Part shown: positions 49,420 through 57,358 of the stretch, one piece after another | Layout: every line of letters begins with the position of its first letter | Position numbering within the stretch: the stretch's first letter is position 1 | DNA from: Ralstonia sp. A12 | Lineage (GTDB): Bacteria; Pseudomonadota; Gammaproteobacteria; Burkholderiales; Burkholderiaceae | Assembly (NCBI RefSeq): GCF_000801955.1 | Contig: NZ_JSZO01000011.1 | Span: 1-64,000 of the forward strand | Length of the DNA: 64,000 bases | Direction of reading: 5' to 3' | Position numbers and translations under genes: made by a program | The notes under the pieces: model-generated | What the model was told of the DNA's origin: nothing | What the model saw: the letters and a program-made list of their open reading frames with translations, nothing else | Database searches by the model: none

Positions 49420-50233
49420 CGCGATGCCTACGATGAGCGCCCCGCGCACGGGTCTCGCGCACAAGACCAAGATCCGCTTGACCCAGCTTGCCGTGGTGCT
49501 GGTGCTGTTCGGCTCGTGGGAGGGCTTTGGCCGCGCGGGCATCGTCGATCCGTTCTACTTCTCGATGCCGTCGTCCATCGTCGCGCGCATCTGGGAGTGG
49601 TTTACCGGCGGCGATATCTATACGCACCTGGCCATCACCCTGGCCGAGACGATTCTCTCGTTCGGCATCGGCACGTTGATGGGCATCAGCCTGGGGTTGT
49701 GGCTGGGCTTGTCCAAGCTGGCGGCCGAGGTGCTGGACCCGTTCATCAAGATCGTCAACGCGATCCCTCGGATTCTGCTCGCGCCCATCTTTGTGATGTG
49801 GTTCGGGCTGGGGCTCACCTCCAAGGTGGCACTGGGCGCGACGATGGTGCTGTTCATCACCTTCTTCAATACGTACCAGGGCGTGCGTGAGGTGAACCCG
49901 GTCATCCTGGCCAACGCGCGCCTGCTCAAGGCCAGCCGCCTCAGCCTGCTGCGCCACGTGTATGTACCGTCGGCCACGAGCTGGATTCTCTCCAGCCTGC
50001 GTGCCTCCGTCGGTATGGCGGTGATGGGCGCGATCGTGGCCGAGTACCTCGGTTCGTCCGCTGGCCTGGGCCACCTGATTGCGCAGGCCGAAGGTGTGTT
50101 CGATGCCACCGGCGTGTTCTCGGGGATCGTCGTGCTGTCCGCGTTCGTGATCGCGCTGGACCGCAGCGTGGATGCACTCGAGGGCAAGTTGCTGGTGTGG
50201 CGTCCGAAAGCTGACCCGGAAGCTGGTGCCTAA
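49403..50233 (+). CDS. ABC transporter permease, SsuC/TauC-type
   Basis: Permease of about 276 residues with six predicted helices. The first is at about 26-46 (LTQLAVVLVLFGSWEGFGRA); the coupling loop is ANARLLKASRLSLLRHVYVP. ATG 49403 lies inside the ATPase gene, whose stop is at 49417-49419, so translation is coupled. Together with the upstream ATPase and downstream binding protein it forms a complete importer. It is not closely similar to the leftward permease at 263-1156, so the two systems are separate paralogues. Confidence 0.93.
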   Translation: MPSSTNAMPTMSAPRTGLAHKTKIRLTQLAVVLVLFGSWEGFGRAGIVDPFYFSMPSSIVARIWEWFTGGDIYTHLAITLAETILSFGIGTLMGISLGLWLGLSKLAAEVLDPFIKIVNAIPRILLAPIFVMWFGLGLTSKVALGATMVLFITFFNTYQGVREVNPVILANARLLKASRLSLLRHVYVPSATSWILSSLRASVGMAVMGAIVAEYLGSSAGLGHLIAQAEGVFDATGVFSGIVVLSAFVIALDRSVDALEGKLLVWRPKADPEAGA

Positions 50234-50261
50234 CCTCATCACTACAAATACGGAGACAACC

Positions 50262-51275
50262 ATGAAACGATGGATTTCGACCCTGCTGTGCGCCGCCGCC
50301 GTTTGCACGATGGCCGCCGCCAACGCAGCCGAGCCGGAGAAGAAGGACGTGAGCCTGTCGGTCGGCTCGATGATCCTGAACTACATGCCGGTGCCGCTTA
50401 CGCAGTCGCTGGGCAACTTCCAGAAGGAAGGGCTGAACGTGAAGGTGGAGAACTTTCAGGCCGGCGGCAGCAAGGCACTGCAGGCGCTGATTGCCGGTTC
50501 GACCGATGCGGTGGTGGGCTTCTATGACCACACCATCCACATCCAGGCGCAGGGCAAGGACATCGTGTCGGTGGCGTTGCTCAACATCACACCAGGCATC
50601 GTGCTGGCGGTGCGGCCCGACCTTGATATCAAGAGCGGCAAGGACTTGAAGGGCAAGAAGATCGGCATCACCGCGCCGGGTTCGTCCACGGACTTGTTCG
50701 CGCGCTACTACGCCATCAAGAACGGCCTGCAGGTGAACGACGTGTCGTACATCGCCGTGGGGTCGGGCGCGCCGGGTATGGTGGCGCTCGATCGCAAGGA
50801 GATCGACGCGCTGGTCAACTTTGACCCGGTGGCGAGCCTGCTGGAGAAGCGCCGCGCGGCCAAGTTCCTGGTGGATACGCGCACCGATGCCGGCTCCAAC
50901 GCTGTGTTCGGCGGCCGCTACCCCACGGCCACGCTGTACGTCACGCGTGACTTCATGACGAAGAACCCCGAGACCGTGCAGCGCCTGGTGAACGCCTTCA
51001 TCCGCACGCTCAAGTGGATCGATGCCAGCACGCCTGAAGCCATTGCCGACAAGATGCCTAAGGAGCAGCAGGTGGGCGGCCGTGACGTGTTTGTCGACGC
51101 GCTGCGCCACTCCAAACCGATCTTCTCCAAGGACGGCTTGATGACCGATGCCGATGCCAAGGTGGCCCTGACGGTGCTCTCCAGTTACGACGAAAAGATC
51201 CGCAATGCCAAGATCGACCTCGGTAAAACGTACACTAACCGCTTCGTCGACCAAGCCTTGAAGACGGTCCAGTGA
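50262..51275 (+). CDS. ABC transporter substrate-binding protein, NMT1/SsuA-like
   Basis: Periplasmic binding protein of 337 residues. A signal peptide (about 1-23, cleavage after ANA|AEP) is followed by the NMT1/OmpA-like fold: VGSMILNYMPVPLTQSLGNF, QAGGSKALQALIAGSTDAVV, GKKIGITAPGSSTDLFARYY and DALVNFDPVASLLEKR. The ligand pocket cannot be read from sequence. ATG 50262 follows CGGAGACAACC. Its stop overlaps the IclR start as GTGA. It gives the importer its specificity, presumably for the compound degraded by the enzymes downstream. Confidence 0.93.
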   Translation: MKRWISTLLCAAAVCTMAAANAAEPEKKDVSLSVGSMILNYMPVPLTQSLGNFQKEGLNVKVENFQAGGSKALQALIAGSTDAVVGFYDHTIHIQAQGKDIVSVALLNITPGIVLAVRPDLDIKSGKDLKGKKIGITAPGSSTDLFARYYAIKNGLQVNDVSYIAVGSGAPGMVALDRKEIDALVNFDPVASLLEKRRAAKFLVDTRTDAGSNAVFGGRYPTATLYVTRDFMTKNPETVQRLVNAFIRTLKWIDASTPEAIADKMPKEQQVGGRDVFVDALRHSKPIFSKDGLMTDADAKVALTVLSSYDEKIRNAKIDLGKTYTNRFVDQALKTVQ

Positions 51276-52093
51276 GCCGCCTTCCCCATATCGTCATGAC
51301 TGCAGAACGCCAAACCGCCCAGAACGAGACCACGTTGCCCGTCGCCAATGAGGGCGATGCGGCTGCGCCGGGGCAATCGGGCGTGGCTGCGCTGGACCGC
51401 GCGTTCTCGATCCTGTTCGCGTTCCGCCCGGGCGATTACGCGCTCACGCTGGCCGAGCTGGCCGCCCGCACCGGGCTCTACAAGAGCACGATCCTGCGGC
51501 TGGCCGGCTCGCTCATCCAGCACCGCATGCTGTTCCGCCTGGAAGACGGCCGCTACCAAATAGGCGCCGCACCGTTGATGCTGGGCGCGCTTTACCAGCG
51601 CAGCATGCGTCTGAGCGACGTGGTGCTGCCGCACATGCGCGCGCTGGCCGAGGCGACGGGTGAAGCGGTATCGCTCTACATCCGCGAGCGAGACGTACGT
51701 GTCTGCCTGCACCGCGTGGATTCGAACCACTCGATCCGCGACCACGTGCGCGAGGGCGACGTGCTGCCGCTGGAACGCGGCTCGGGCGGGCGCGTGCTGT
51801 GCGCGTTCTCGGGCATGCAGGGCGCCACGTACGACGCGATCCGGCGCGACTACTACTACGTGTCGATTGGCGAGCGCGATCGGGAAACGGTCGGGCTGTC
51901 GGTGCCGGTGTTCGGGGCGCAGCAGGCGCTGCGCGGGGCGCTGTGCCTGGCGGGCCCGGCTTCGCGCATCGACGGCGCCTTGCTGCAATCGTGGCGCGCC
52001 CCGGTGCTGGAGCACGCTGCGCAAATCACCTCCACGCTGGGTGGCGACCCCGCGCCGCTGCGCAACGCCGCCCAGCTCATCCAAAAAACCTAG
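51272..52093 (+). CDS. IclR-family transcriptional regulator
   Basis: Regulator of about 273 residues. The N-terminal winged helix (about 35-100) includes LTLAELAARTGLYKSTILRL; the C-terminal effector domain includes GSGGRVLCAFSG and a terminal AAQITSTLGGD. It sits inside the catabolic operon rather than beside it, so its own level would follow operon expression. GTG 51272 overlaps the binding-protein stop; ATG 51296 is an alternative without an obvious ribosome-binding site. The repeated ATAGAACWATATTCC elements upstream of the operon are candidate targets. Confidence 0.9.
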   Translation: MSRLPHIVMTAERQTAQNETTLPVANEGDAAAPGQSGVAALDRAFSILFAFRPGDYALTLAELAARTGLYKSTILRLAGSLIQHRMLFRLEDGRYQIGAAPLMLGALYQRSMRLSDVVLPHMRALAEATGEAVSLYIRERDVRVCLHRVDSNHSIRDHVREGDVLPLERGSGGRVLCAFSGMQGATYDAIRRDYYYVSIGERDRETVGLSVPVFGAQQALRGALCLAGPASRIDGALLQSWRAPVLEHAAQITSTLGGDPAPLRNAAQLIQKT

Positions 52094-52156
52094 GCTCCGC
52101 CAAACACGCCCCAGACGGCGAGGGGCGGAGCCGATTGTGTAGCAGGAGTTGTTTTC

Positions 52157-53344
52157 ATGGCTTTGCCTCTCGCAGGTTTGCGCGTGCTCGACTTGTCGAA
52201 CGTGCTGGCCGGGCCGTTTTGCGCCTATCAGTTGGGCTTGCTCGGCGCGGAAGTCATCAAGGTCGAGGTGCCCGGCAATGGCGATCTGGCCCGCCGTTTG
52301 GGCGCGGATCCTGAACAGGCACGTCGCAAGATGGGCGCCTCGTTCGTCGCCGTCAATGCGGGCAAGCAGTCCATCACCGTCAACCTGAAGCACCCGGAAG
52401 GGCGCGCCATCCTGCTCAAGCTGGTGGCGCAGGCCGATGCGCTCATCGAGAACTATCGTCCTGGCGTGATGGAGCGGCTGGAACTCGGCTATGACGTACT
52501 GCGCGAGGTCAACCCGCGCCTCGTCTACTGCGCCATCTCCGGCTTCGGCAAGGACGGTCCGCTGAGCGGCAGACCCGCCTACGACCAGATCATCCAGGGC
52601 ATTTCCGGCGTGATGAGTGTCACGGGCGACGATGAATCGGCGCCGTTGCGCGTCGGCTACCCGATCAGCGATACGGTGGGTGGCATCACGGCGGCGCTGG
52701 CCGTGACCGCCTGTCTGCTCGGCGCGCAGCGCACGGGCGAGGGCCAGATGGTGGACGTGTCGATGCTGGAGTCGACGCTCGCCACCATGGGCTGGGTGGT
52801 GTCGAACTATCTGAACGCCGGCGTGAGCCCGCGCCCGATGGGCAACCAGAACTTCACCGCCGCGCCGTCGGGCACGTTTCGCACGGGCGATGGGCTCATC
52901 AACATCGCCGCCAACGAAGACAAGCAGTTTGCCGCACTGTGCCGCGTGGTCGGCCATCCGGAGTTGGCGGCGGATGCACGCTTTGCCGAGCGCCAGTCGC
53001 GCAAGGAACACCGCCACGCGCTCAACGATGCGTTGGAGGCTGCGCTTGCAACACGCCCCGCCGCCGAATGGGAGCCACTGCTGATCGATGCCGGTGTGCC
53101 GGCCGGTCTGGTGCTCGACGTGCCCGGCGTGCTCGCGCACGAGCAGGTGACGGGGCGCGGCTTCGTCACCTCGTTCCCGGAAGAAGGGCAGCACGTCACC
53201 CGTGCGGGGTTCCGTCTCTCGGGCGAAGACCCATGCCCGCAGACCCCCGCGCCGCTGCTGTCCGCCCACACTGATGACTGGCTCGGCAAGCTCGGCTACC
53301 GGCCAGACCAAATCGAAGCCTTGCGCGCTGACGGCGCCATCTGA
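52157..53344 (+). CDS. CaiB/BaiF family CoA-transferase
   Basis: Family III CoA transferase of 395 residues. It starts with LPLAGLRVLDLSNVLAGPFC and has IKVEVPGNGD, NLKHPEGRAI and YDQIIQGISGVMSVTG. The catalytic aspartate is in GEGQMVDVSMLES. Such enzymes move CoA between carboxylic acids, for example from succinyl-CoA to a dicarboxylate. It precedes a citryl-CoA-lyase-like gene by 1 bp, and this pairing suggests activation of a citrate-like or citramalate-like acid before cleavage. Confidence 0.92.
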   Translation: MALPLAGLRVLDLSNVLAGPFCAYQLGLLGAEVIKVEVPGNGDLARRLGADPEQARRKMGASFVAVNAGKQSITVNLKHPEGRAILLKLVAQADALIENYRPGVMERLELGYDVLREVNPRLVYCAISGFGKDGPLSGRPAYDQIIQGISGVMSVTGDDESAPLRVGYPISDTVGGITAALAVTACLLGAQRTGEGQMVDVSMLESTLATMGWVVSNYLNAGVSPRPMGNQNFTAAPSGTFRTGDGLINIAANEDKQFAALCRVVGHPELAADARFAERQSRKEHRHALNDALEAALATRPAAEWEPLLIDAGVPAGLVLDVPGVLAHEQVTGRGFVTSFPEEGQHVTRAGFRLSGEDPCPQTPAPLLSAHTDDWLGKLGYRPDQIEALRADGAI

Positions 53345-53345
53345 C

Positions 53346-54185
53346 ATGACATCGAATCTTCCGCAGGACGCCGCAGGCCTCGCCGCCGACTATTGGCGCA
53401 CCGACATCATCGACATCGAACCCGGCCGCATCCACGTGCGCGGCTACCCGATCCAGGAGTTGATCGGCCACATCGGTTTTGCCGAGATGATCTGGCTGAT
53501 GCTGCGCGGCGAGCTGCCGAGCAAGCGCCAGGCGGCATTGCTGGAAGCGGCGCTGGTCGCTTCGGTGGATCACGGCCCGCACGCGCCGTCCATTGCCATC
53601 GCCAAGATGGCGACGAGCTGCGGCTTGCCGCTCAACGGTGCGATGGCGTCTGCGTTGAATGCGCTGGACGACGTGCACGGCGGGGCGGGGCAGCAGGCGG
53701 TTGAGCTGTTCCACGACATCGAGGCACGCATGTTCGATGGCGCGTCGCTGGAGGTGGCCACGGCGGCGGGCGTTGATGCGTTCATCGCTGCGCACGGCAA
53801 GTACCTGCCGGGCTTCGGGCACCGCTTCCACCCGGTCGACCCGCGTGCAGGGCGGTTGCTCGCGCTGGTGGATGAGGCCGCGCAGGACGGCGTGGTAGTG
53901 GGGCGCTACGCCGCCATCGGCCGGGCCATCGAGGCGCTGCTCTCGGGCCGCAAGGGCAAGCCGATCCCAATGAATATCGACGGGGCCACGGCCGTCATCT
54001 ATGCAGAACTTGGGTTTGCGGCGCCACTGGCGCGCGGCGTCTTTTGTCTGTCGCGCGCGGTCGGCATCCTGGCGCACGCGTGGGAGCAGAGCGGCCGCGG
54101 CGAGCGCAACAAGGGCCCGATGCCGCGCCAGTTGCCGTATCGCTATACCGGCGCCGCCACGCGGCATCTGGCAGAAGCCGAATGA
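53346..54185 (+). CDS. Citryl-CoA-lyase / citrate-synthase-like enzyme
   Basis: Protein of 279 residues matching the catalytic part of citrate synthase. It has LDDVHGGAGQQAVELF (histidine), YLPGFGHRFHPVDPR (histidine) and MNIDGATAVIYAELGF (aspartate), the three residues expected. Full citrate synthases have about 430 residues; this short form resembles citryl-CoA lyases that cleave citryl-CoA to acetyl-CoA and oxaloacetate. ATG 53346 lies just after the CaiB stop; a longer frame to 53202 overlaps that gene. With the CoA transferase it would complete activation and cleavage of a citrate-like acid. Confidence 0.85.
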   Translation: MTSNLPQDAAGLAADYWRTDIIDIEPGRIHVRGYPIQELIGHIGFAEMIWLMLRGELPSKRQAALLEAALVASVDHGPHAPSIAIAKMATSCGLPLNGAMASALNALDDVHGGAGQQAVELFHDIEARMFDGASLEVATAAGVDAFIAAHGKYLPGFGHRFHPVDPRAGRLLALVDEAAQDGVVVGRYAAIGRAIEALLSGRKGKPIPMNIDGATAVIYAELGFAAPLARGVFCLSRAVGILAHAWEQSGRGERNKGPMPRQLPYRYTGAATRHLAEAE

Positions 54186-55078
54186 CGTACTTCAACTGGC
54201 CTACCGTCGAGACCACGGTCTTTGCCGAGATGCCCGCCGCGCTGCGCCGTCCGGTGCCGACCGAATGGTCGCGCGCCAACAAGGGCGGGGCGCCGGTCGA
54301 TTGCTTTCTGGAAGGCCCGTGCTGGGACGCGGACGGCAACCTGTGGCTGGTCGACATTCCGCATGGCCGCATCCTGCGGGTCTCGCCGCAGGGCACCTGG
54401 GACGCGGTGGCCGAATACGACGGCGAGCCAAACGGCCTCGCGCTGCGCCACGACGGCACGCTGCTGATTGCCGACTATAAGAATGGGTTGCTGTCGCTGG
54501 ACCCGGCAACAGGCGTGGTCAGCCCCTTCCTCACCCGCCGCAACAGCGAGCGCTTCAAAGGCCCGAACGACCTGATCGTCGCCCGTAACGGCGACATCTA
54601 TTTCACCGACCAGGGCCAGACCGGCCTGCACGACCCGACCGGCCGTGTGTATCGGCTCCGTACCGATGGCCGGCTCGATTGCCTGCTCGCCAACGGCCCA
54701 AGCCCGAACGGGTTGGCGCTCACGCCAGACGAATCCGCCCTGTTCGTGGCCATGACACGCGACAACGCCGTCTGGCGCTTGCCGCTGCTGGCGGACGGCA
54801 GCACCAGCAAGGTCGGCCGCTTTGCGCAGTTCTACGGCACCAGCGGCCCGGACGGCATGGCAGTGGATGCGGCAGGCCATCTGTTCGTTGCCCATGCCTC
54901 GCTGGGCGCGGTGTTCGTGCTCTCACCGCATGGCGAACCGCTGGCGCGCATCGCGTCGTGCCGGGGGCGGACCACGACCAATGTCGCGTTGACACCCGAC
55001 GCGCAATCACTCGTCATCACTGAATCCGCTACGGGCGCCGTATTGCTGGCCCGCTGGGCTCCGTCCCGCCACACCTGA
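54182..55078 (+). CDS. SMP-30/gluconolactonase family protein
   Basis: Six-bladed beta-propeller lactonase of about 298 residues. Metal ligands are recognisable: the glutamate in FLEGPCWDADGNLWLVDIPH, the asparagine in FKGPNDLIVARNGDIYFTDQ and the aspartate in GPDGMAVDAAGHLFVA. Relatives open gluconolactone, aldonolactones or other gamma/delta lactones. Its start overlaps the lyase stop as ATGA (54182), so it ends the same operon. It could open a lactone imported by the ABC system and so supply the free acid. Confidence 0.9.
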   Translation: MTYFNWPTVETTVFAEMPAALRRPVPTEWSRANKGGAPVDCFLEGPCWDADGNLWLVDIPHGRILRVSPQGTWDAVAEYDGEPNGLALRHDGTLLIADYKNGLLSLDPATGVVSPFLTRRNSERFKGPNDLIVARNGDIYFTDQGQTGLHDPTGRVYRLRTDGRLDCLLANGPSPNGLALTPDESALFVAMTRDNAVWRLPLLADGSTSKVGRFAQFYGTSGPDGMAVDAAGHLFVAHASLGAVFVLSPHGEPLARIASCRGRTTTNVALTPDAQSLVITESATGAVLLARWAPSRHT

Positions 55079-55293
55079 GCACACCTGCACTTGCGGGCGC
55101 TGTCCTACAGCAGTGCCCGTGCGCAATCGCAGGAATTCCGACGTTTCTCCCGCAGGCGGTAGACCATGCCGCACTTTCCGGCATGGCCTCGTCAGGCAAG
55201 TGGTGTCGCCGTCCTTTCTCGCCCTGACAAGCTTGCCAAAGCGATCTTCATTGTCTCTATTTATAAGACGTGTATCGTATAGAGAGACATTTG

Positions 55294-55411
55294 GGTAGGA
55301 GCTGTCCTACAAAATCGCCATTCGACTGTAGGAGTGCTCCTACAAAACTGGCCGAAAAGCGGTCGGAACTGTCCTACACGGCCTGTAGGACGGGGTAAGA
55401 AGTGTCCTACA
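55294..55411. repeat. Array of four TGTAGGA-N4-TCCTACA-type dyads upstream of flhDC
   Basis: Four 18-bp units start at 55294, 55327, 55361 and 55394, so spacing is 33, 34 and 33 bp. All four right arms are exactly TCCTACA (55305, 55338, 55372, 55405), each 4 bp after the left arm. Left arms are GGTAGGA, TGTAGGA, GGTCGGA and GGTAAGA. The second unit is the best, with 8-bp perfect arms TGTAGGAG/CTCCTACA. An extra TGTAGGA occurs at 55384-55390. The regular spacing suggests cooperative binding by one protein or an expanded repeat. Confidence 0.75.
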
Positions 55412-55486
55412 AACCGTTAACCCGGCATCCGATGCTCACAGTGGCAGAAGTGCGACGCCTTCTTTGTCGATTCTGCGCGTCTTTAG

Positions 55487-55499
55487 GCAATAATATTGC
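55487..55499. promoter_or_regulatory. Perfect palindrome GCAATAATATTGC upstream of flhD
   Basis: GCAATA and TATTGC flank a central A, giving a perfect AT-rich palindrome 421 bp upstream of the flhD start, between the dyad array and the gene. It could be an operator or part of a promoter. No regulator is assigned. Confidence 0.35.
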
Positions 55500-55612
55500 T
55501 ATTTTCAGCCGAACATTAGGGTAAAACCGTGTCAAACGACCGCTTTAGCGCACGGTCTATCCAGGCTTACTGCGTCGGCAATGGCCGTGTTTACAACATT
55601 TATTAACAGTTT

Positions 55613-55631
55613 TGTAGGAAGTTGGCCTACA
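55613..55631. repeat. Isolated TGTAGGA...GCCTACA dyad nearer flhD
   Basis: TGTAGGA (55613-55619) and GCCTACA (55625-55631) form a fifth unit of the same type as the array, with a 5-bp spacer and one base change in the right arm. It lies 288 bp upstream of flhD and about 200 bp from the array. A lone TCCTACA half-site also occurs at 55103-55109. Confidence 0.55.
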
Positions 55632-55919
55632 AGAAAACGGCTTACCTCACCCCTCCGACGTAGGGGGCCACCCTTCTTTACTTACCCCGATCGGAAACCC
55701 ACAATGTGTTCAACAGAAAACAACTTCGCCATGTCTTTAGCGACGTGAGTAAGAAGGAGGCAGGAAGTGCCGGCAACGGTGCCCACTGCCAGGAACATCC
55801 GATCTGTGGGGATTGGTGACCGCCCGGCGAGGGTAGGCGTGAAACACAACAGCGCCACCGGGCAGCACCATGCGGGATCGGATGCAGGTTGTACTTTTAC
55901 TGCACACGACGGGACATAC

Positions 55920-56237
55920 ATGGACACGCAAGATATCGTTTCTGAGATCAGCGAGCTGAATCTCACCTATTTGATGCTTGCCCAGCAGATGCTGAGCAAG
56001 GATCGCGATGCCGCTCTGTTTCGCCTCGGCATCTCTGAAGAATTGGCTGACATCCTGTTGACGATGTCGCCCGCGCAGATCGTCAAGCTGGCCAGCACGA
56101 ACATGATGCTGTGCCGCTTCCGCTTCGACGATCACGCCATCCTGGGTCTGGTGACCCAGCCGCACCGTGACAAGGGCCTGCAGCAATCGCAAATGTCGAT
56201 CCTGCTGGCGCGTCAGGCGGTTGAGCAGATCAGCTAA
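55920..56237 (+). CDS. flhD: Flagellar transcriptional activator FlhD
   Basis: Class I flagellar master-regulator subunit of 105 residues. It begins MDTQDIVSEISELNLTYLML and has AQQMLSKDRDAALFRLGISE, then ILLTMSPAQIVKLASTNMML and CRFRF. Length and helical pattern match FlhD. Together with FlhC it forms the D4C2 complex that activates class II flagellar promoters with sigma-70. ATG 55920 is used; upstream codons in frame are low quality. The long upstream region indicates heavy control. flhC starts 75 bp downstream. Confidence 0.95.
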   Translation: MDTQDIVSEISELNLTYLMLAQQMLSKDRDAALFRLGISEELADILLTMSPAQIVKLASTNMMLCRFRFDDHAILGLVTQPHRDKGLQQSQMSILLARQAVEQIS

Positions 56238-56311
56238 GCCATTTGCGGCGGGTGTTCCGCCGGGTTTAGCGTGATTCGGATGGGTAGCAGAAGCAAAGCG
56301 GGAGCAGTGCC

Positions 56312-56872
56312 ATGCGTCATACCAGCGTCATGAATGAAGTCCAGCAGATCCACCTCGCAGCGGAGTTGATTTCGCTCGGTGCGCGTCTGCAGTTGCTGGA
56401 ACAGGAAACCACGCTCAGCCGTGAGCGTCTGGTCAAGCTGTACAAGGAAATTCGCGGGGAATCGCCGCCCAAGGGCATGCTGCCTTTCTCGGCAGACTGG
56501 TTCCTGACGTGGTCGCCGAACATCCACTCGTCGATTTTCCTGAACATTTACCGTTTTCTGGGTGAGAACAGCCGCAGCACCGGTGTGCGCCGCCTGATCT
56601 CGGCCTACAAGCTGTACCAGGAACACATTCACGTTCACGAGCAGGAAGAAGTGCTATCCATCACCCGCGCGTGGATGATGTTGAAGTTCTTCGAGGGGAA
56701 GATGCTGCACACCGTGAAGTGCACGCGCTGCACCGGCCATTTCGTGGCCCACGCAGAAGACCTGCACCATGGTTTTGTGTGCGGTGTATGTCAGCCGCCG
56801 TCACGCGCAGGGAAGAAAAAGCGCGTCGCTGGCCAGGCAGATGCGGTCGCAGACAAGACGATCGACGCCTGA
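56312..56872 (+). CDS. flhC: Flagellar transcriptional activator FlhC
   Basis: DNA-binding partner of FlhD, 186 residues. It begins MRHTSVMNEVQQIHLAAELI, close to other FlhC N-termini, and contains PPKGMLPFSADWFLTWSPN. The C-terminal zinc-binding cysteines are CTRC and CGVC (about residues 137 and 157), as expected. ATG 56312 follows GGGAGCAGTGCC. It is cotranscribed with flhD. A terminator-like hairpin lies about 175 bp downstream. Confidence 0.95.
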   Translation: MRHTSVMNEVQQIHLAAELISLGARLQLLEQETTLSRERLVKLYKEIRGESPPKGMLPFSADWFLTWSPNIHSSIFLNIYRFLGENSRSTGVRRLISAYKLYQEHIHVHEQEEVLSITRAWMMLKFFEGKMLHTVKCTRCTGHFVAHAEDLHHGFVCGVCQPPSRAGKKKRVAGQADAVADKTIDA

Positions 56873-57047
56873 ACGGTATCAACGGGACGCGGGGTACGGG
56901 ACGTACGGGAACGCTCGCCGGGGAATGACGGGAAATACGGGAACACAATAAAAACGGCCGGCAAGTCCAGCACATAACAAGACAGTACAGAACACAGAGC
57001 AGGAAAAAGCACAGGGGCTCAGACAGTACAAAAGGGGAAGGGGGTAG

Positions 57048-57086
57048 GCCGGTCGTCGCAGGGAGCTGCGGACCGGCATTTTTTTT
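57048..57086 (+). terminator. Rho-independent terminator after flhC
   Basis: GCCGGTC (57048-57054) pairs with GACCGGC (57071-57077). Inside, CGCAG (57057-57061) pairs with CTGCG (57066-57070) around GGAG. Eight T residues follow one A after the stem. This is a good rightward terminator for flhDC. Confidence 0.8.
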
Positions 57087-57109
57087 GCCGCCGCGCGTGA
57101 AAGCTGGGG

Positions 57110-57144
57110 AAAAAGGGACGGAAAGCGTTTTTCCGTCCCTTTTT
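57110..57144. terminator. Perfect 15-bp hairpin with A- and T-runs, probably a bidirectional terminator
   Basis: The left arm 57110-57124 (AAAAAGGGACGGAAA) is the exact complement of the right arm 57130-57144 around the loop GCGTT. A-run and T-run at the two ends make it a potential terminator in either direction. It follows the first terminator by 24 bp, so read-through from flhDC into motA would be very low. Confidence 0.8.
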
Positions 57145-57279
57145 CTTTTGTTTTGCCTCCTGCGGGGGGCGAGGTGGTGCTCAAGCCGCCCGTTTTGCTG
57201 CCGTTCTTGGTGGAGAAGGGCGCGGTGCGCCGGTTTCCGACAGCCTTTTCCCACGCAGAAAGGCAGCAAAACCCGGCGC

Positions 57280-57306
57280 CAAGCCTTCAGTAAACCGGGC
57301 CGATGC
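57280..57306 (+). promoter_or_regulatory. Candidate sigma-28 (FliA) promoter of motA
   Basis: GCCGATGC (57299-57306) matches the sigma-28 -10 consensus GCCGATAA at six of eight positions. Exactly 11 bp upstream is CAAGCCTT (57280-57287), matching TAAAGTTT at only four of eight. It lies 53 bp before the motA start. motA and chemotaxis genes are class III in most FlhDC systems, which supports the call. Confidence 0.5.
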
Positions 57307-57358
57307 CGTTAATCCACCTTGTATTGATCGCAGCATTGCCCATTCAGGAGTTTGCCCC

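Larger units (their letters stand above)
55079..55919. promoter_or_regulatory. Long intergenic region upstream of flhD
   Basis: An 841-bp gene-free stretch separates the SMP-30 gene from flhD. No credible gene is present: open frames are short and the region is less GC-rich than its neighbours. It holds the TGTAGGA-N4-TCCTACA array (55294-55411), a further unit at 55613-55631, and the palindrome GCAATAATATTGC (55487-55499). TCTCTAT (55254-55260) and ATAGAGA (55279-55285) form another dyad. The size and repeat content suggest several regulators act on the flagellar master operon. Confidence 0.7.
56873..57358. other. Intergenic region between flhC and motA
   Basis: This 486-bp stretch has no credible gene. 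It begins with six copies of ACGGGA-type sequence within about 80 bp (about 56885-56960), then two hairpins that look like terminators (57048-57086 and 57110-57144), then a sigma-28-like promoter (57280-57306). The layout separates the class I flhDC transcript from the later motA transcript. Confidence 0.65.

Noticed and set aside
51185-53347. Open frame of 720 codons opposite the IclR and CoA-transferase genes
   Set aside because: Its product has no motif and is rich in Arg, His and Gln; the sense-strand genes have complete catalytic motifs and coupled starts.
55294-55631. CRISPR-like reading of the repeated dyads upstream of flhD
   Set aside because: Units are only 18 bp with 15-16 bp between them and no cas genes are present; operator sites or an interspersed repeat fit better.
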